From NCBI RefSeq assembly GCF_020085105.1, contig NC_058043.1:20170667-20234666 (forward strand): DNA of 64,000 nt, written 5' to 3'. Each line of letters starts with the position of its first letter. The first letter of the stretch is position 1. Shown here in pieces: positions 52,901 to 64,000 of the stretch. The translations under genes and the position numbers were made by a program. The notes below the pieces were generated by a model. That model did no database searches. It was not told the origin of the DNA and saw only the letters and a list, made by a program, of their open reading frames with translations. This DNA is from Siniperca chuatsi. Its lineage: Eukaryota > Chordata > Actinopteri > Centrarchiformes > Sinipercidae.

Positions 52901-55900
52901 TCTGGGTTAGGATTGTACTTTTTACTGTAAACTACATGGACTCAAACTCAAGGTATATGTTAAGTTTTTTTAAATCCTAGTTAATATTCATCACAGATCA
53001 TAAAACTTGGAATTGCCTCTAGAAAACCAACAATATCCCATATGTTGACAACAGCAGTGTGTTACTGAGCTACAGACTGTGCACAACCAGTTGTGTAACA
53101 TTGGAGTTGCAGATCTGTGGTTGTCTCTGGCTTTATGATCAGCATGCAAAACACATGCACATCTTTGTTGTCAAGGTGCTGAGGCCAAAAAACTGCAACT
53201 GTGATTTCTGCCTGTCAAGGAATCACAGCACTGTTAACTGCTCCCTTTTAAAATTTCTACTTTATTACATCAGGAAAAGTACAACGTTCCGAGCCCAAAG
53301 TGTCTCTATGTCAGGTGCAGATGAATTAAACAGACTCCAGTTGTGTCATTGAAAAAACTGTTTTAGTCGCCTAACATTTCTCTGTGACTGCATTCATCTT
53401 TAAATCTTCATCACTGTGGTGAAGGCCATGTAGCTTAAAATGTTTGGTGATGGATTAAAGCACATAGTAAACACAGATGAGTGTTAAATCAGCGTGTGTT
53501 CTAACTTACAATAACTGTACCTGCCTCGACCACTGTCTCTCGTTTCATGCAGAATATAGTATTTATTAGTATTATAGAGGGGGGGAAAGTTTGCGCTTCA
53601 ATAATAAAACTTTCCTATTTGCTGTGTGAATTTCTGAAAGCTGAACACTCTGAGCTAATGGTAGTTACTCAGAAAACTGCTGGGAGATGTTGTTGATTCT
53701 GTGTGGGAGTAAATTCTCTTTTATCTTTAAAAGTCCTCGCTTGGCTGTATTAGAGAGGATCCCTTTCAGTTATGTGGCCGAATATGATCGTAGTTATTAA
53801 CAATACTTGAATCAGAGTGTCATGGTTTGTTCATGGTTTGGTGGATGACTGAGCGTGGATGCAGCTGTCTCTGTTTTATATTTGTGCTGGTCAGCTTCAG
53901 TATATATTTCTGAACCCCTCAGTCAGGCCCAGGGTTGTTGAAATGTTTATTCCATGTTTTGAGACTAGTGAACCAACATTTAGTTGATGAAAGATTATGC
54001 ATTTGCTGTTCCAAATAATAATGTTTTGGACTGGGCTTAGTAAAAAAAAAAATCCCTATGATGCACAGGAAGTGATGTGTTTGGAGCCAATGAGGCAGGA
54101 ACAGACAGAGAAGAGAGAAGAGCACCACCTGCAGAATCCCACATTTCATTAACAGAAACATTGCAGCAGTAATGTTTATCACCAAAGATGGAGCCAAAAT
54201 AAAAATGCAAATGAAATGTGAATAAAATTCATTTTGGCACACACATTGAAGCAAAATACATGTTGTGGTCAAGGAATTAAAGGATATTTTTGAATAATTT
54301 TTTAGGGCATTTTGTGTGTAGTGGTAGTGGACTGTAGTGGAAAGTAGGAAGATGACATGAGATGAAATGAGGGGAGAGAGAGATGGGAATGCAACAAAGG
54401 TCCGTGAACCGGGGACGTTGCGATTCATGGCTGATTCATGTCTTGGGTCAAACACTGTTTGATGCAGTGTTCATGGCTATTTGAATGATGATGATCTTGA
54501 TGATAAATGTATACAGTATACTGCACATACAGTACATATAGAAATATAACTGTCCTCTTTTCCACAGCGGAGCCCCTGGTGCAGGTGAACGGGAAGCCAA
54601 GCTGCTGCTTCTTCAAGTTCAGCCCCAAACTGATGTTCACCAAGGTGCTGAAGGCCCAGCTGTGGGTGTACCTGCGACCGCTACAGCAGACCTCCACCGT
54701 CTACCTGCAGATCCTCCGATTGAAGCCCGTCACGGAGCAGGGCAGCCGCCACATCCGCATCCGCTCCCTGAAGATAGAGCTCAACTCCAGGGTCGGCCAC
54801 TGGCAAAGTATTGACTTTAAACACGTGTTGCAGAACTGGTTCAAACAGCCCCACACCAACTGGGGAATCGACATCAACGCATTTGATGAGAGCGGCAATG
54901 ACCTGGCAGTTACCTCGCTGCGACCCGGGGAGGAGGGGCTGGTAAGGACCCTCAGACCTGTCCCTGGGGCAGAGGGGGAATCACTACCATTGTAGCTCAG
55001 ATTTACGCAAATGCAAATTCATATTTCAATCAAAGGCCAAAATCATGTTAGTGAAAAAACTTGATTCAAAGAGAAATGTGGATCTGTATTAATAATGAAC
55101 TAAAATTGACTTGAACAAATAGAAGGATAGCGCTGATGTCATCTCCCTGTCTCTCATTTCCCTTTCTCTCTAATCCCTACTGTCGACTCCTACTAGCAGT
55201 CGCTATCTAGTGAGGATGCAACACAAGCTACTATACTGATGTATAAAACTTTAGCTCTTTTTAAGCAAGTTAACAGATTTGATGTTGCCCCACAATATTT
55301 GTCTTACATCCTTTGTGCTTTATATTTGTTTCAGAGCAGATTCCGAAAGCCATTTGTAAAGCATGCTGCTGTGTTTTACATTTCTGAAAATTGTTCAAAT
55401 TGTTCAATACCTTTTGGGCAGCCGCTGTTAATTTCCCCAAAGTACCAAAATCAACTTGCAGAGACTTCAGACTTGCTTGGTAGTTCAGCATGCACCATAC
55501 TAACATCAAAAGCCATGTTTTGGCGTGGTCAGTTACTCTTCTGTAAAAGCACAAATGGTTTCAGACAAACATGCAGCCGACACAATGTTTTCGTAAAGCT
55601 GCATTCATTCTAACAGCGTAAATCACAAAGTCACACTGTAAAGAGTACAGCTTCCCTCTGATTTATGTCACAGGTTAACCCTCTGAAACATGTATTTGTT
55701 ATGTTAGTTAAAGACACTGATTGTAAATCTCCACACAGAAAGGGGTGATTTGAAGCCTCCAGGCATGAAACAGCAGTGGGCTGTGGTTTCTGAAGGCTTT
55801 TTACATGTAGCAACACAGGAAGAACTTTATTCTGTGTCATTTAAAATTGTGGATAATTCTGTATTTAAATCATATCCATATTACTAAATGGTGGATTTTA

Positions 55901-58900
55901 AAAACGAACAACATACAACTTAAAATGGGGAGTTTATAAACCAGTCATGTATTGAAGCATCGCATATATTTTTGACCCTAAATACTGTCACCACAGCACT
56001 CTATTTGAACATGTCAGTCACTCTATGTTTAGATCAGTCCAGAGAAAACACAGCTGCTTTCTTTGGATCAGCCTTCACCAAAGTCATCGCCACATCCCAT
56101 CTTTAAGTCTGCTGCTAACTAATACCTGTGCACATTATCTGCATCTTGTGCACCGGTCACATATTCTTCATAGTTGCCTTTTATAAAGCCTAAATTTAAT
56201 GAGCATCTTCTGTGCACAGGCACTTATTTTTCATTTTTGTGGCTTGCAGAGCTTTTTTTCTTTCCACATAGTGGTGACAACTGAAATTATACCTGCACGG
56301 ACGGTTATATTAGAAAATGAAAAAGATCATACTCATTTGCAGAATGCGAATGGATCCTAACCCAATGTTCTTCTGAATAGTTTGGGCGTTCCTTTAAAGA
56401 TTTCCACCTCAGGCTGTGGATCATTTAGCCTCATGTCAAAAGGATGCTCCTGGGCCTCAAACTTTGAGAATAGGGTTTTAAAAATGTACTGGGTTTATGT
56501 CTGATGTAATGGATGGGCTTGCACGGATGAGTTAAAACTTCAGTCTTAAAGCAAAACCATCCGTGAACCATTAATCTAGTTAGAAATCCCTGAGTTACTG
56601 CGACTGACAGTTACATGCAACATCTATGTTGAATTATGTAGGCCACTCATCCCAGTTAAGCAACACCAAATATTTACCAAGTGGTCATTTGGGTCAGAGC
56701 TTCACAACACATATCAGAGGTCAGCTCTGGTGTCTTGGCCAATAAATCGCTGCCCTCTGAGCACACAGCAGTGTGCAATATTATTCTTGAACAAAAAAAG
56801 GAAAAGATCAAAAACACAGGCAAGCGTACCAAAATAAAACAAAAACACAACAAGCAAAGAAAGAGTCAAACATTGCTTCTCCCTGATCCTCTGGGTCTTT
56901 TTTCTACAACAAAAGCCCTAAAGGTCAAGCTGACATGGTCTCACCCCAACGGCCTTTCAGCTTATTTCCTCTTTTGAATGCGTCACAAAAAACTGTGCTC
57001 GAGCCCAGCTGGAATCACTGTGGGGAGAGGAAGGCTTTGTAAAACAAACATGATGGAGTAAAATATTTGATCTGCTTGCTTTGCTCAAAGGTCAAGGTTA
57101 TGGTAGCCTGCAAATGACCTCCTGGGTCATGGATCAAACCAAGCATACAGAGTCGGCCATCAACGTTAGAAAAGGCTTGTTTCTATCAATGCTCTTTGAA
57201 TCGGTGCTCAAATGGCACATTGGGTTCCTCCTTTAAAAATGACAAATGAATTCATATGTTTTTGTATATCAGATGAGTAGGTTTTAAATTTTAAGCAGTT
57301 TTGAGTATTTTTCTTTGTCACTTTGGCTGCTTTCAGGTGATCCAAGTGTAAACGTTTTAGTTTGGAGACAAAACTGGTAGCCATTAGCAACTGTTAGTAA
57401 TGCTAAGCTAAATCAGAGATTACCTCTTTTTTAAGCAACATTATATGCTCTCTAAACTGAGATGGTTTTGGTCATCAGATTCCTTCCAGTGTAAAAAAAT
57501 AACTACACCTGGCTGAGGAAATTGAAAAACTCGGGGCACAGAGGCCTGGGGGCTAAGACGCTTACCTTACCATGTAAACCCCAATGTACAAACTGATAGA
57601 AATCCTTGAATTTGCTTCAGTGGAAATTACTATAAGAATGGCTAATCTCTATGTATACTATAATGTATTTGCATTTACATTAGTGAGGAATTGTTTGTGG
57701 AAGGGTTAAAACTTATTATTAAAAATTTTGTGATACTTTTAGAAGCTTAGATGCTCCAACATGATAGACCTTTTTCAAAGCAGACATTTTGACTTGTCAT
57801 TGCAGGAAAAGCACTGATGAAACAAATTTCGTTAAACTGATTCCATTAAGTGTCCCAGTAAGCCATGACAGTGAGCACAATACCAGGACCCTGGAACTGG
57901 CTCGCCTAAATGGAATGCAGTTGTTTTTAATGTATTAAATTACACCGCTTTTCCTGCTATGACATGCCAAAATGTCTATTGTGTTGTCATGGTTACTAAT
58001 CAGATCAGATTCTCGCTTAGCAAACCATTCAGCTGTGCAGCTGACTAGATGGCTTTTACTGTAATCATTCAGTTTTTTAAAATTTAAGTGTATGTGACAG
58101 CAGAGTTGTAAAATGACATGAAATCAACAGGTTAAGCTTATTGGTTTATTTTACTCTGGTCTCAGGAGTAGTACAACGGTTTTTTATATAATCTAGAATT
58201 GATTAACATCTGGTGAGTCAGGTGAATGCAGATAACTACCTGGCTTGATAGAAAACCATCAGGATGTGGAACGGATGTACCAGGACTGAAAACTACTGCA
58301 CTTGTGTTACTAATAGGCCTTTTTCACAGCACACATTTTGACATGTCATAGTAGGAAAAACGCAGGTGTTACTCATGACATTAACAATGGCTCTGTTCTA
58401 TTCAAGTGTCCCAGTAAGCCATGACAGTGAGCCAGCATGCACAACACCAGGACCCTGAAACTGAAGCAGCTAAATGGAATTCAGCCATCATTAATTTTAT
58501 TATGCTTTTCCTACTGTGACATGTCAAAAAGTGAAAAAGGCCTATTGGGCTGCTGCTGTAGCGGTTTACAGTGGATCACCAGTTAGTGTTTTAGTGTTGC
58601 AGAAATCATTCATTTTATACCTGGGCTACTTTTGAATTACTGCTGTAATTGGCCAGGAATTATTCCTACACATGTTGAGAGAAAGGTCACAACCCACCAC
58701 AGCAACTTGACATTTAGGGTTTTTTCATATTGTTTACTGACACCTCTGTTGACATCAACACTTAAGTTTTCATCTTTAGGATATCCTTCTGCTAGCTCTT
58801 TTAGTTGGTGTGATTTACTTTATTAGCAGAAGTAACAGTGAAAATAAGTGATAGCGCTGCTTGAAGAAAATCATTAGAAATGGTTTTTCAACTTTGTTCT

Positions 58901-61250
58901 TTTGCTTTGAAAAAGCATAAAAAATATCATGTCAGGGTATCAGTATGGCTCCAAATAAGACAAGGCATAGTAAATTGTGTAAAAACATACACAATGGCCT
59001 TGTTTTTTTCAATACAATGTCTTAGACCTTATTTTTAGTCTTAGTAGTTAGTCTGTTTACCAACAGACTAACTACATTATATACACAGATTTACATACAT
59101 TTTTATTTAATAAAGTCTCTTTTGTAATGTTATCTCTTGGATAGTTTCTATCCTGAAATTACAGCAATTTAATACTATTTACTAATACAAGTAGTGTTTA
59201 TCTGTACTCTTTTTTTATTGATTTAATTGATTCTTAACGCTGAGCTACTGAGGTATTAGAGGAAGTCCAGTTTGTAGTCCAGTTTCTTTGAGTTTGTAGA
59301 TAATGTGTTTGTGTCTTTATTTGAAGAAAAACAAATTCCATATGCAGTCCTCCTCATTTTCATAAATGCTTTGGTCCATAAGACCTTTGTGAAGCTCTTT
59401 GTCGCCTGACAAAGGTTTTATGTACCAACAGACCTTTTTTCACAGCAGACATTTTGACTTGCAATAGCAGGAAAAGCACAGGTGGAGCTAATAACATTAA
59501 CGATGGCTCGGTTTTATCCAAATGTCCCAATAAGCTATGCCAGTGAGCCACCATGCACAATAGCAGAGCCTTAGAACTGGTAACACTAAATGGGATGCAG
59601 CCATTATTAATGTTATTAATGTTACCACATGTGAAGAAACCAAATAGCCCCCCTCACTCTGGATCACTTGTATTCATTTTATTAACGAGGTTTCAGTCAT
59701 CAGACCTTCATAAAGCACAATGTATATGCTACGATATGTCAATACGTCTTCTGGGAAAAAAGGGTATTCCGTCTATTTCCGTTTGTGCCAGAATTAAACA
59801 TAAATGTGACATGATGAAATACATTTTTGCAAGAAACAGAATCTTAAATGTATACACAAATTGTAGATATATATATATATATTTATATATACAGATTATG
59901 ATGGCCTAAACAGTCCAATCCCAGTGGAACGTTGTAAACAGTCTTACACCCAGAGTGAAAGAAATTCAAGGAATAGTTCAGCATTTTTAGAAAAATACGA
60001 GTATTTGCTTTTTTGCAGAGAGTTAGATGATAAGATCGATACAACTCTCATGTCTCTCATGTGCATTAATTATGTAGCTAAAGCTGGGAGGCGATTAGCT
60101 TAGCATTAGCATAAAGACTGGAAGATGGGAAAACAGCTAGCAGAGCCAAACAGCTAGCTCTGTTAAAAAATATGCCTAACAGCACCTTTAAAGCTCACTG
60201 GTTAACACGTTGTATCTTGTTTGTTTAATCCATACACAAACAGAATCGTAGGGAGACTTACATGCTGTAACAATATCTTGGCAAATAACTGCTGGGAGCT
60301 GTAACTTCCCAGAGTCTTGTTGTTGCTGTGACGTCACTGTGGACACGGTGGACAGATAAATTGTTGTTCGTCAAGAAATAGTTACAGTACCTAACTCCCC
60401 CTTAAACCACAACTTGTCATTTTACACTTCAGTTTGTGTACGGATTAAAACCAATAAGTCACAACATGTAATTAGTGAGTTTAAGAGGTGTTGGTGGACA
60501 TTTTTTTAAACTTTGGAAAGAGCCAGGCTAGCTGGTTCCACCTGCTTGCAGTCTCTATGCTAAGCTAAACTAATAACCCCCTGGCTCTAGCTCCATAGTC
60601 AACATACCGACATGAGAGTGGTATAAATATTTTCATCTAACTCTCGGCAAAAAAGAAAATAAGCATATTTCCCAAAATGTTGATGTCCTTAGACACATTA
60701 CGTGGTGATGTCATATACTGTAGATGTTTTTGGTGGACAGAACTGTTAAAACATCAAGAAAAACTTTTTGTCATAATTTCCTTAACTGATATGTCAGCCA
60801 TGTTGCTTCTGTTGTTCTCTTATAACCACCTCTTTCTCTCTGTCCTGCCCCTCCTCCCCCTGATTCCAGCAGCCGTTCCTGGAAGTGAAGGTTCTTGAGA
60901 CGACCAAACGTTCTCGGAGAAACCTCGGACTGGACTGCGACGAACACTCCACGGAGTCTCGCTGCTGTCGCTACCCTCTGACTGTGGATTTCGAGGCGTT
61001 CGGATGGGACTGGATCATTGCCCCCAAACGCTACAAAGCCAACTATTGCTCCGGCCAGTGCGAGTACATGTTCATGCAGAAATACCCGCACACCCACCTG
61101 GTACAGCACGCCAACCCCCGAGGCTCTGCAGGGCCCTGCTGTACCCCGACCAAGATGTCCCCCATTAACATGCTCTACTTCAATGACAAGCAGCAGATCA
61201 TTCACGGCAAAATCCCAGGGATGGTGGTAGATAGATGTGGCTGCTCTTAG
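39226..61250 (+). CDS. gdf11: Growth/differentiation factor 11 (3 exons, 389 aa)
   Basis: Secreted TGF-beta ligand closely related to myostatin; it signals through ActRII/ALK4/5 and Smad2/3 in axial patterning and neurogenesis. Exons: 39226-39640 (415 nt), 54568-54941 (374 nt) and 60870-61250 (381 nt). The exon 2 and 3 lengths and intron phases match the GDF8/GDF11 pattern. Signal peptide [20 protein letters not shown]. Prodomain motifs include [20 protein letters not shown] (with an NIS glycosylation sequon at N84), FQGDA at 109-113 (tolloid-type cleavage region) and [20 protein letters not shown]. The furin site RSRR (277-280) precedes a 109-residue mature domain beginning NLGLDCDEH and ending VVDRCGCS with the nine cysteines of this subfamily. 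[10 protein letters not shown] and [11 protein letters not shown] favour GDF11 over myostatin. Intron 1 is 14.9 kb and intron 2 is 5.9 kb, both with repeats. The start has G at -3. Confidence 0.96.
40791..40854. repeat. (ATCT)16 tetranucleotide microsatellite
   Basis: Sixteen uninterrupted ATCT units in gdf11 intron 1, about 1.1 kb after exon 1. Confidence 0.97.
45855..46480 (+). mobile_element. hAT (ZBED-like) transposon remnant in gdf11 intron 1
   Basis: The left part (GCCGCGGTAGTCGGTGTTAC, then CGGTGTTATACGGTG) resembles the terminal region of a fish hAT element. It is followed by a BED-finger coding fragment at 46189-46362 and, beyond it, a CACCGGTGTT word near 46460 that may mark the far end. 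Most of the transposase is missing. Confidence 0.6.
46189..46362 (+). pseudogene. BED-type zinc finger fragment of an hAT transposase (57 codons)
   Basis: The frame reads [20 protein letters not shown], then a short stretch to EAICKLCW and [10 protein letters not shown] before a TAG stop. The aromatic residues W/F, the CxxC pair and the NTSNLH approach to the first His are the BED finger pattern of ZBED/hAT proteins. The frame stops just where the second His and the catalytic region should follow, so it is a truncated relic, too short to be a stand-alone gene. Confidence 0.7.
49867..49905. repeat. (AT)n microsatellite
   Basis: About 19 AT units in gdf11 intron 1. Confidence 0.95.
54310..54430 (+). 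repeat. Purine-rich fish repeat fragment upstream of gdf11 exon 2
   Basis: GATGACATGAGATGAAATGA, GGGGAGAGAGAGATGGGAAT and a GTCCGTGAACCGGGGACG end resemble the repeat piece at 25722-25850. It ends about 140 bp before exon 2. Confidence 0.4.
57765..57985 (+). mobile_element. Palindromic MITE family, copy D (gdf11 intron 2)
   Basis: Starts TAGACCTTTTTCAAAGCAGA and ends GACATGCCAAAATGTCTATT. The middle shares GTGTCCCAGTAAGCCATGAC and CACAATACCAGGACCCTGGA. A short internal deletion removes the GCATG word. Confidence 0.85.
58314..58544 (+). mobile_element. Palindromic MITE family, copy E, most complete (gdf11 intron 2)
   Basis: Left end TAGGCCTTTTTCACAGCACA and ACATTTTGACATGTCATAGT; right end CTACTGTGACATGTCAAAAA and GTGAAAAAGGCCTA. 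The two ends are near-perfect inverted repeats of roughly 40 bp. Length 231 bp. No ORF. Confidence 0.9.
59429..59632 (+). mobile_element. Palindromic MITE family, copy F (gdf11 intron 2)
   Basis: Left arm CAGACCTTTTTTCACAGCAG and ATTTTGACTTGCAATAGCAG, then ATTAACGATGGCTCGG and GCCACCATGCACAATAGCAG. The right arm is missing. Confidence 0.82.
59966..60690. mobile_element. Large palindromic MITE upstream of gdf11 exon 3
   Basis: The left part (CAGAGAGTTAGATGATAAGA, ACTCTCATGTCTCTCATG, GATTAGCTTAGCATTAGCAT, AAAGACTGGAAG) is mirrored as reverse complement on the right (CTTGCAGTCTCTATGCTAAG, ACATGAGAGTGGTATAAATA, CATCTAACTCTCGGCAAAAA). Total about 725 bp, ending about 180 bp before exon 3. The family is recognisable as common in percomorph fishes. 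No coding capacity. Confidence 0.82.
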
Positions 61251-64000
61251 GCTGCAGGGGAGACGCACACTTGTGTACAGCCATCACCGCATCAAACCAC
61301 CCAAAACCCTTACGGAGCTCTCCCCTGGCACCAGAACCCACTCCTCGGCACCAGATTTCACTTTTGCTCAGCCACAAAATCATCCCACTGGGTTTCCATT
61401 CTTCCAGTAATTACATTGATTCAAACTGTAAAAAAAAAGTTATAAATTAAACATGAATCAAAAAAGGACTGAGTGATGGAAATACAGTACATTATGAATG
61501 ATTTAAAGAGGTTGTCCTTGTGGAGCAGCTTCAGAAAACGGTAAATGAGACAAAACTATGTTATAGAGTACGTGTTAGTTTTGTGGGATTTTGTTTTTTA
61601 AATGGCATCTTTGTGAAATGTCCAGGTTTGTGGATTGAGATGACAGGAGACATAAGCATTTACTATATTTTTAAAGCAATTTCAGTCCTAAGGTGAGTTT
61701 AGAAATACTTAATTTCACAAATACTATTACTTACGGGTGAGATTTAAACCACAAAAATGTTTGCAAGGGGGCATGAGAATTATTTTGCAATCCATCACTT
61801 TAACAAAAAGAACAGAATCCATGCTAATGTGAGGAGGGTTTACTGTTAGAAATACTCTTAGTATATATCCAAAATCTTGTTTACAGATGTTTAGAGATGT
61901 GCTCTAGAGATGTAAAGTGTTGAGGAGATCCAAAACCAAACCTATACCCTCTATTAATGTATAACACCCCAGTGTGACATTCTCGAGTATCTACGAAACC
62001 TTTCACAGTTACTTTGATCTTTTTTTATTTGTAGTCTTGTAAAACTCGAAAAGGAAAAGGGAGAGGAGAGGTTATACTATTTTAACTCTATCTTTCAAAG
62101 CGGATAAATAAAGCCAGTATAGCTATTTCTGCCATTCTGCAAAAGTAGATAATACAGATTTAGGTTTCACTTGCACACTAAAGTCTAAAACAGTACTGTA
62201 ATGTAGACGCACTCTGAAGTCATTCGGCACCACCTGGGAGAGGAGGAGGAGCAGGGTCCTGCAGGATGACAAAAACCCGACAGATTTCCTTTCTTCTATG
62301 TAAAAAAGGAAAATACACTTTAATACCTTCAACTTTTGCATTAAATGTTTAAAACAGAGAAGTAAATGCACTGTTTCATAACTTGAAGAGGCCTGGGACT
62401 GAGCATGTAATAACCAACAGAAAACAAAATCCATACCCTGAAATAAAACACTCAACGGTGTAAGTACGCTCAAGTGTTCACCTTGCTGTAACCTGAATGC
62501 ATTATTGAGCTGAAAATAGCACAAAACATGATTACTACAAGTTTACACACCCATACTTACAACAGCGTTCACATCTGTGTTAAAAAACACGTGAATTAAG
62601 AAAGAGCTTCATTACCCATGTCGAGCCAGTTCATTCCCTCAAGTTTCAGAAAAGATAAAAAATAAAAATGCAAATTCCTTTAACTGCAGTACTGTGCTCA
62701 GAAATAATAGATTTTATAAATCACAACAAACCACACACCGTGTGCAACAAAATCAAGAGAATGTAACTCAACCACTGACTTTAGCTTAGAGAACATATTT
62801 GATTGCGTTTTGAAATGCCCCCATCCACCTTTCACCTCAACTGTATCGTCATTATCATAATGGAGAAAATATTGTTAGTGCTTGAACACAGAGTAGATTA
62901 GTACGCTTGAAGTCTGTCTTTGTCTCCTGGATGTCAAAGCAAAGATATCCTTTTGTTGTAAACGAAAGCACTATGCTGTTGGATAAAGGAAGAGCCTTCT
63001 GACATTATATATAAATGATATATGTATATATTAAAAAAAGGGGTACAAAAACCTTTTTTGGGGCACTCTACCTTACCAACAATAAATTTTGCACTATGGG
63101 ACGTTCATGGCGTGAGGAGGTAAAGTGTTGTTTGTGTTTTACCAAGCACAAGAGAGCTTGTACAGTATAGGATAAAAAAAAAACTATTCAAGCTTCTGGT
63201 GATAAACCATAAACTAGAGAGGTTATCACTTCTTTTTGATACCATCACGCTTTCCTGACTTTTGTCTGAAGCGGGGGCCTGTCCATACACTCACACACTT
63301 CTTCTATCCAATCTGGAACCTGGACGTACTGTACCAGCGGCCTGAAAGGCCTCCTTGCCCACTTTGGGTGATAAGTCATGTGTATAATAAGTGTCTGGAT
63401 CAATGAACATAGAATGCTTTAACTGGAAATGGCCCACCCACCAACTTTAATCTGTTACCATGTTAGAGAGACTACGTCCTTTTGACTTAAACAATGTGTC
63501 GACTGTCGTGCATAGACATGTTTTTGCCTTTGTGTGTATTTTAAGTGAAAGCACCCATGTAAGAATGGGAGGAGTATCCAGGGATTGTTAGCCAAAGTAG
63601 AGGATGACATGTTGTGTGCTGTAACTTTTGTGATCGCAGGAATATGCTAGAACATTTCAAAGGGAGGAAAAAAGCTGGTTTAGGGGCAGTGGTTGGAAAT
63701 AATTCAACTGGCCAATTGTCTATTTATTAATATTAATTACAATGCATTTCAAAATCTGTCTACCTCACTTTAGCCTTCTAAAAACCTTGCTTTTTTAAAT
63801 TTGTCATCCATTAATCTGTGCAAACATATAACCCATAAGAACCCACCCCCACCCCAAAAAAAAATGTAGATGAAAACCACAGGGTCCCCTTGCTCTCAGG
63901 TTCAGATTGAGTTATTGACAGAGTGACTGATGGTAGCGGCTCTGGTAATGTGTGGTCAAAAGAAATAATTAGCTGTGCCCACATCTATGGCTTGTTGAGA
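61251..64000 (+). other. gdf11: gdf11 3' UTR and downstream region
   Basis: AT-rich, without a recognisable gene. AATAAA occurs at 62107-62112 and again near 62440, 62651 and 63080; gdf11/mstn transcripts often have long 3' UTRs, so the end cannot be chosen from sequence. The minus-strand ORF at 62123-62524 lacks any recognisable domain and is probably chance. Confidence 0.5.

Larger units (their letters stand above)
39641..54567 (+). other. gdf11: gdf11 intron 1 (14.9 kb)
   Basis: Non-coding. Contains a TATC microsatellite (40791-40854), CA-rich tracts (41687-41745, 43465-43500, 43640-43680), an AT tract (49867-49905), long T and A homopolymers (52104-52123, 52812-52828), an hAT remnant (45855-46480) and a short purine-rich repeat (54310-54430). 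Stretches such as 50850-52700 have mixed composition without recognisable repeats and are candidates for conserved regulatory DNA, but I cannot test conservation here. No second gene is convincing in either strand. Confidence 0.6.

Noticed and set aside
53919-54455. 178-aa minus-strand ORF in gdf11 intron 1
   Set aside because: No recognisable domain, low-complexity Leu/Phe/Ser/His content from AT-rich DNA, and it overlaps a repeat fragment.
60771-61268. 165-aa minus-strand ORF
   Set aside because: Antisense shadow of gdf11 exon 3, which encodes the highly conserved mature ligand.

Overview
This is a piece of a ray-finned (teleost, probably percomorph-type) fish nuclear genome. The evidence is spliced vertebrate genes with GT-AG introns, non-coding DNA that is AT-rich with many microsatellites, and dense short interspersed DNA-transposon derivatives of the kinds common in fish (Tc1, hAT, palindromic MITEs). 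Nothing prokaryotic, viral, plasmid-like or CRISPR-like is present.

Five protein-coding genes can be reconstructed exon by exon, all apparently intact. cdk2 (+, 7 exons, 1067-6070, 298 aa) is a cell-cycle kinase. An olfml3-type gene (-, 3 exons, 9463-13390, 389 aa) encodes a secreted olfactomedin-domain protein. avil/advillin (+, 19 coding exons, 17904-27234, 817 aa) encodes a gelsolin/villin-family actin-binding protein. An acidic coiled-coil protein gene (-, 6 exons, 31004-35374, 333 aa) resembles the LRRFIP1/2 family and is the least securely identified. gdf11 (+, 3 exons, 39226-61250, 389 aa) encodes a TGF-beta ligand; it has a 14.9-kb first intron and a 5.9-kb second intron. The order is cdk2> <olfml3 avil> <LRRFIP-like gdf11>. 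Thus cdk2/olfml3 and avil/LRRFIP-like are convergent, while olfml3/avil and LRRFIP-like/gdf11 are divergent. CDK2, AVIL and GDF11 all lie on human chromosome 12q13-q14, so the window keeps part of that linkage group; OLFML3 (human chromosome 1) does not belong to it.

The genes do not form a pathway or operon. Most remaining structure is repetitive: a 5'-truncated LINE with a perfect 14-bp target duplication and an hAT-like MITE in cdk2 introns; a Tc1 transposase remnant in an olfml3 intron; a deleted Tc1-type element in an avil intron; a BED-finger hAT remnant in gdf11 intron 1; and a palindromic MITE family (TAGGCCTTTTTCACAG ends) with six copies in the window. I found no convincing previously undescribed system. 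The best leads are the palindromic MITE family, the tandem NAGNAG acceptor at gdf11 exon 3, the (GT)n tract that forms an avil splice donor, the upstream ORFs in the gdf11 leader, and the LRRFIP-like gene itself. All comparisons to human proteins are from memory, not from a search.
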